Positions 60,653-64,000 of a stretch of 64,000 nucleotides of DNA are shown piece after piece. Both the position numbers and the translations under genes were made by a program. This DNA comes from Mesorhizobium sp. DCY119 (GTDB taxonomy: Bacteria; Pseudomonadota; Alphaproteobacteria; Rhizobiales; Rhizobiaceae). Below the pieces are notes generated by a model. The model saw nothing but the letters and a program-made list of their open reading frames with translations. It made no database searches and was not told the DNA's origin. The number at the start of each line of letters is the position of its first letter. Within the stretch, counting starts at the first letter, position 1. The DNA lies in contig NZ_CP031834.1 of NCBI RefSeq assembly GCF_003590645.1, forward strand, positions 3,658,501-3,722,500, written 5' to 3'.

Positions 60653-60730
60653 GCGGAAAACCCAAGCCGATAATCGCATCATCCCAATGCCTGCATAACG
60701 GCAAAATTGGGATGATGCGTCAGATTCCGC

Positions 60731-63397
<2,667 letters not shown>

Positions 63398-63592
63398 GCT
63401 CGCTCCTAGCCTATGCAATTGAGACAGCAGATGAAAAGCGCCTCTAGCGCGAAGCGATAAATTGCTGCGCTGCGAAAGGCAACCTGTGCTTCGGACAGTT
63501 TAACTCCTACAATCGATTAAGAAATCCGCTGGTAACAAGACTTGTATTTCGACGCCAAATTTTATAGAACATAAAGAGAACGAGAGGCTACC

Positions 63593-63937
63593 ATGAAAAA
63601 GACCGGCAAACTCGATTATCTCGAAATGCCCGCCACCGGCGGCACGCTCGACAACGTCAAGGCGTTCTACAGCACAGCCTTTTCCTGGTCGTTCACCGAC
63701 TACGGGCCGAGCTATTCGGCCTATGACGAGGGGCTCGAAGGCGGCTTCTATTCCGAAGCGGGAGACGCCACGCCCAAGCCGCTGCCGGTTCTCTATTCGG
63801 AAAATCTGGAAGAAACCCTCGCCGCCGTGGAAGACGCCGGCGGCAAGATCGTGAAACCGATCTTTTCGTTCCCCGGCGGGCGCAGGTTCCATTTCACCGA
63901 TCCGGCCGGCAACGAACTGGCTGTCTGGGGCGAATAG
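63593..63937 (+). CDS. VOC-fold (glyoxalase/bleomycin-resistance-like) protein
   Basis: The 114-residue protein has GAGAGG before the ATG. One VOC domain made of paired beta-alpha-beta-beta-beta units is seen: KLDYLEMPATGGTLDNVKAFY at the start and FHFTDPAGNELAVWGE at the end, the latter being the usual metal-binding/strand motif. The metal-site acid is the terminal Glu. Such proteins bind small molecules or metals; the substrate is not inferable. It is divergent from ppdK across 195 bases. Confidence 0.85.
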   Translation: MKKTGKLDYLEMPATGGTLDNVKAFYSTAFSWSFTDYGPSYSAYDEGLEGGFYSEAGDATPKPLPVLYSENLEETLAAVEDAGGKIVKPIFSFPGGRRFHFTDPAGNELAVWGE

Positions 63938-63967
63938 CGATCCATTGCGCGCTCGTGAAACTCGTTC

Positions 63968-63994
63968 TACCGCTTCGCCCGGGGTGAGGCGGTA
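63968..63994 (+). terminator. Hairpin after the VOC gene
   Basis: A 27-base near-perfect hairpin (TACCGC at the left, GCGGTA at the right, with two G-T pairs) lies about 30 bases beyond the VOC stop. The window ends before any T-tract can be judged. Confidence 0.4.
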
Positions 63995-64000
63995 AAATTT

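Overview
This window is a gene-dense, high-GC chromosomal stretch from an alphaproteobacterium of the order Hyphomicrobiales (Rhizobiales), most likely a Phyllobacteriaceae/Rhizobiaceae-type organism. The reasons are a rhizobial betI-betC-betA-betB choline-sulfate operon, a fructose transporter of the FrcBCA type with FrcK, a glgPBCA-pgm-glgX glycogen cluster, a class 3 (Rhizobium etli type) asparaginase, a Tat-exported beta-helix protein of a family typical of rhizobia, and a CtrA-like box. No insertion sequence, prophage or CRISPR array was seen.

Layout. 1-3.3 kb: methylmalonyl-CoA mutase small (cut by the window edge) and large subunits. 3.3-9.2 kb: a GreA/GreB-like factor, a Tat-exported right-handed beta-helix protein, an asparaginase, a DUF3750 protein, and a leftward thiolase-SDR pair. 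9.3-15.7 kb: the bet operon, with a BetI-type operator and an extra PLP-dependent dehydratase inserted between betC and betA. 15.7-18.0 kb: a fused mannose-1-phosphate guanylyltransferase/AGE-type isomerase. 18.2-19.5 kb: a glycine-zipper lipoprotein, tRNA-Pro(CGG), a small RNA with three CCTCCTCCC hairpins, and a small exported protein. 19.5-24.9 kb: an oppABC-oppDF oligopeptide transporter. 25.2-27.5 kb: a tadE-tadG-like pair behind a CtrA-like site.

27.5-40.2 kb: a leftward glycogen operon (glgP, glgB, glgC, glgA, pgm, glgX and an alpha-glucosidase) that covers both synthesis and breakdown. 40.3-45.9 kb: a fructose uptake locus, frcBCA running left and a ROK regulator plus fructokinase running right, around an AT-rich inverted repeat. 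46-52.5 kb: a sugar aminotransferase, cysQ, fused cysN-cysC and cysD, and an O-antigen-ligase-like membrane protein, suggesting a link between PAPS supply and surface polysaccharide. 52.6-58.7 kb: a metallo-beta-lactamase-fold hydrolase, a DUF1499 protein, an acyl-CoA synthetase, a small unknown protein, a class III aminotransferase and a DUF427 protein. 58.7-64 kb: a GSU2403-type nucleotidyltransferase behind two 30-bp palindromes, an atypical polysaccharide deacetylase, pyruvate phosphate dikinase and a VOC-fold protein.

The items most worth a second look are the three-hairpin anti-Shine-Dalgarno small RNA, the solitary nucleotidyltransferase with twin operators, the ManC-AGE fusion, the CtrA-like site before tadE, and the dehydratase inside the bet operon. 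All identifications come from reading motifs; no database search was run.
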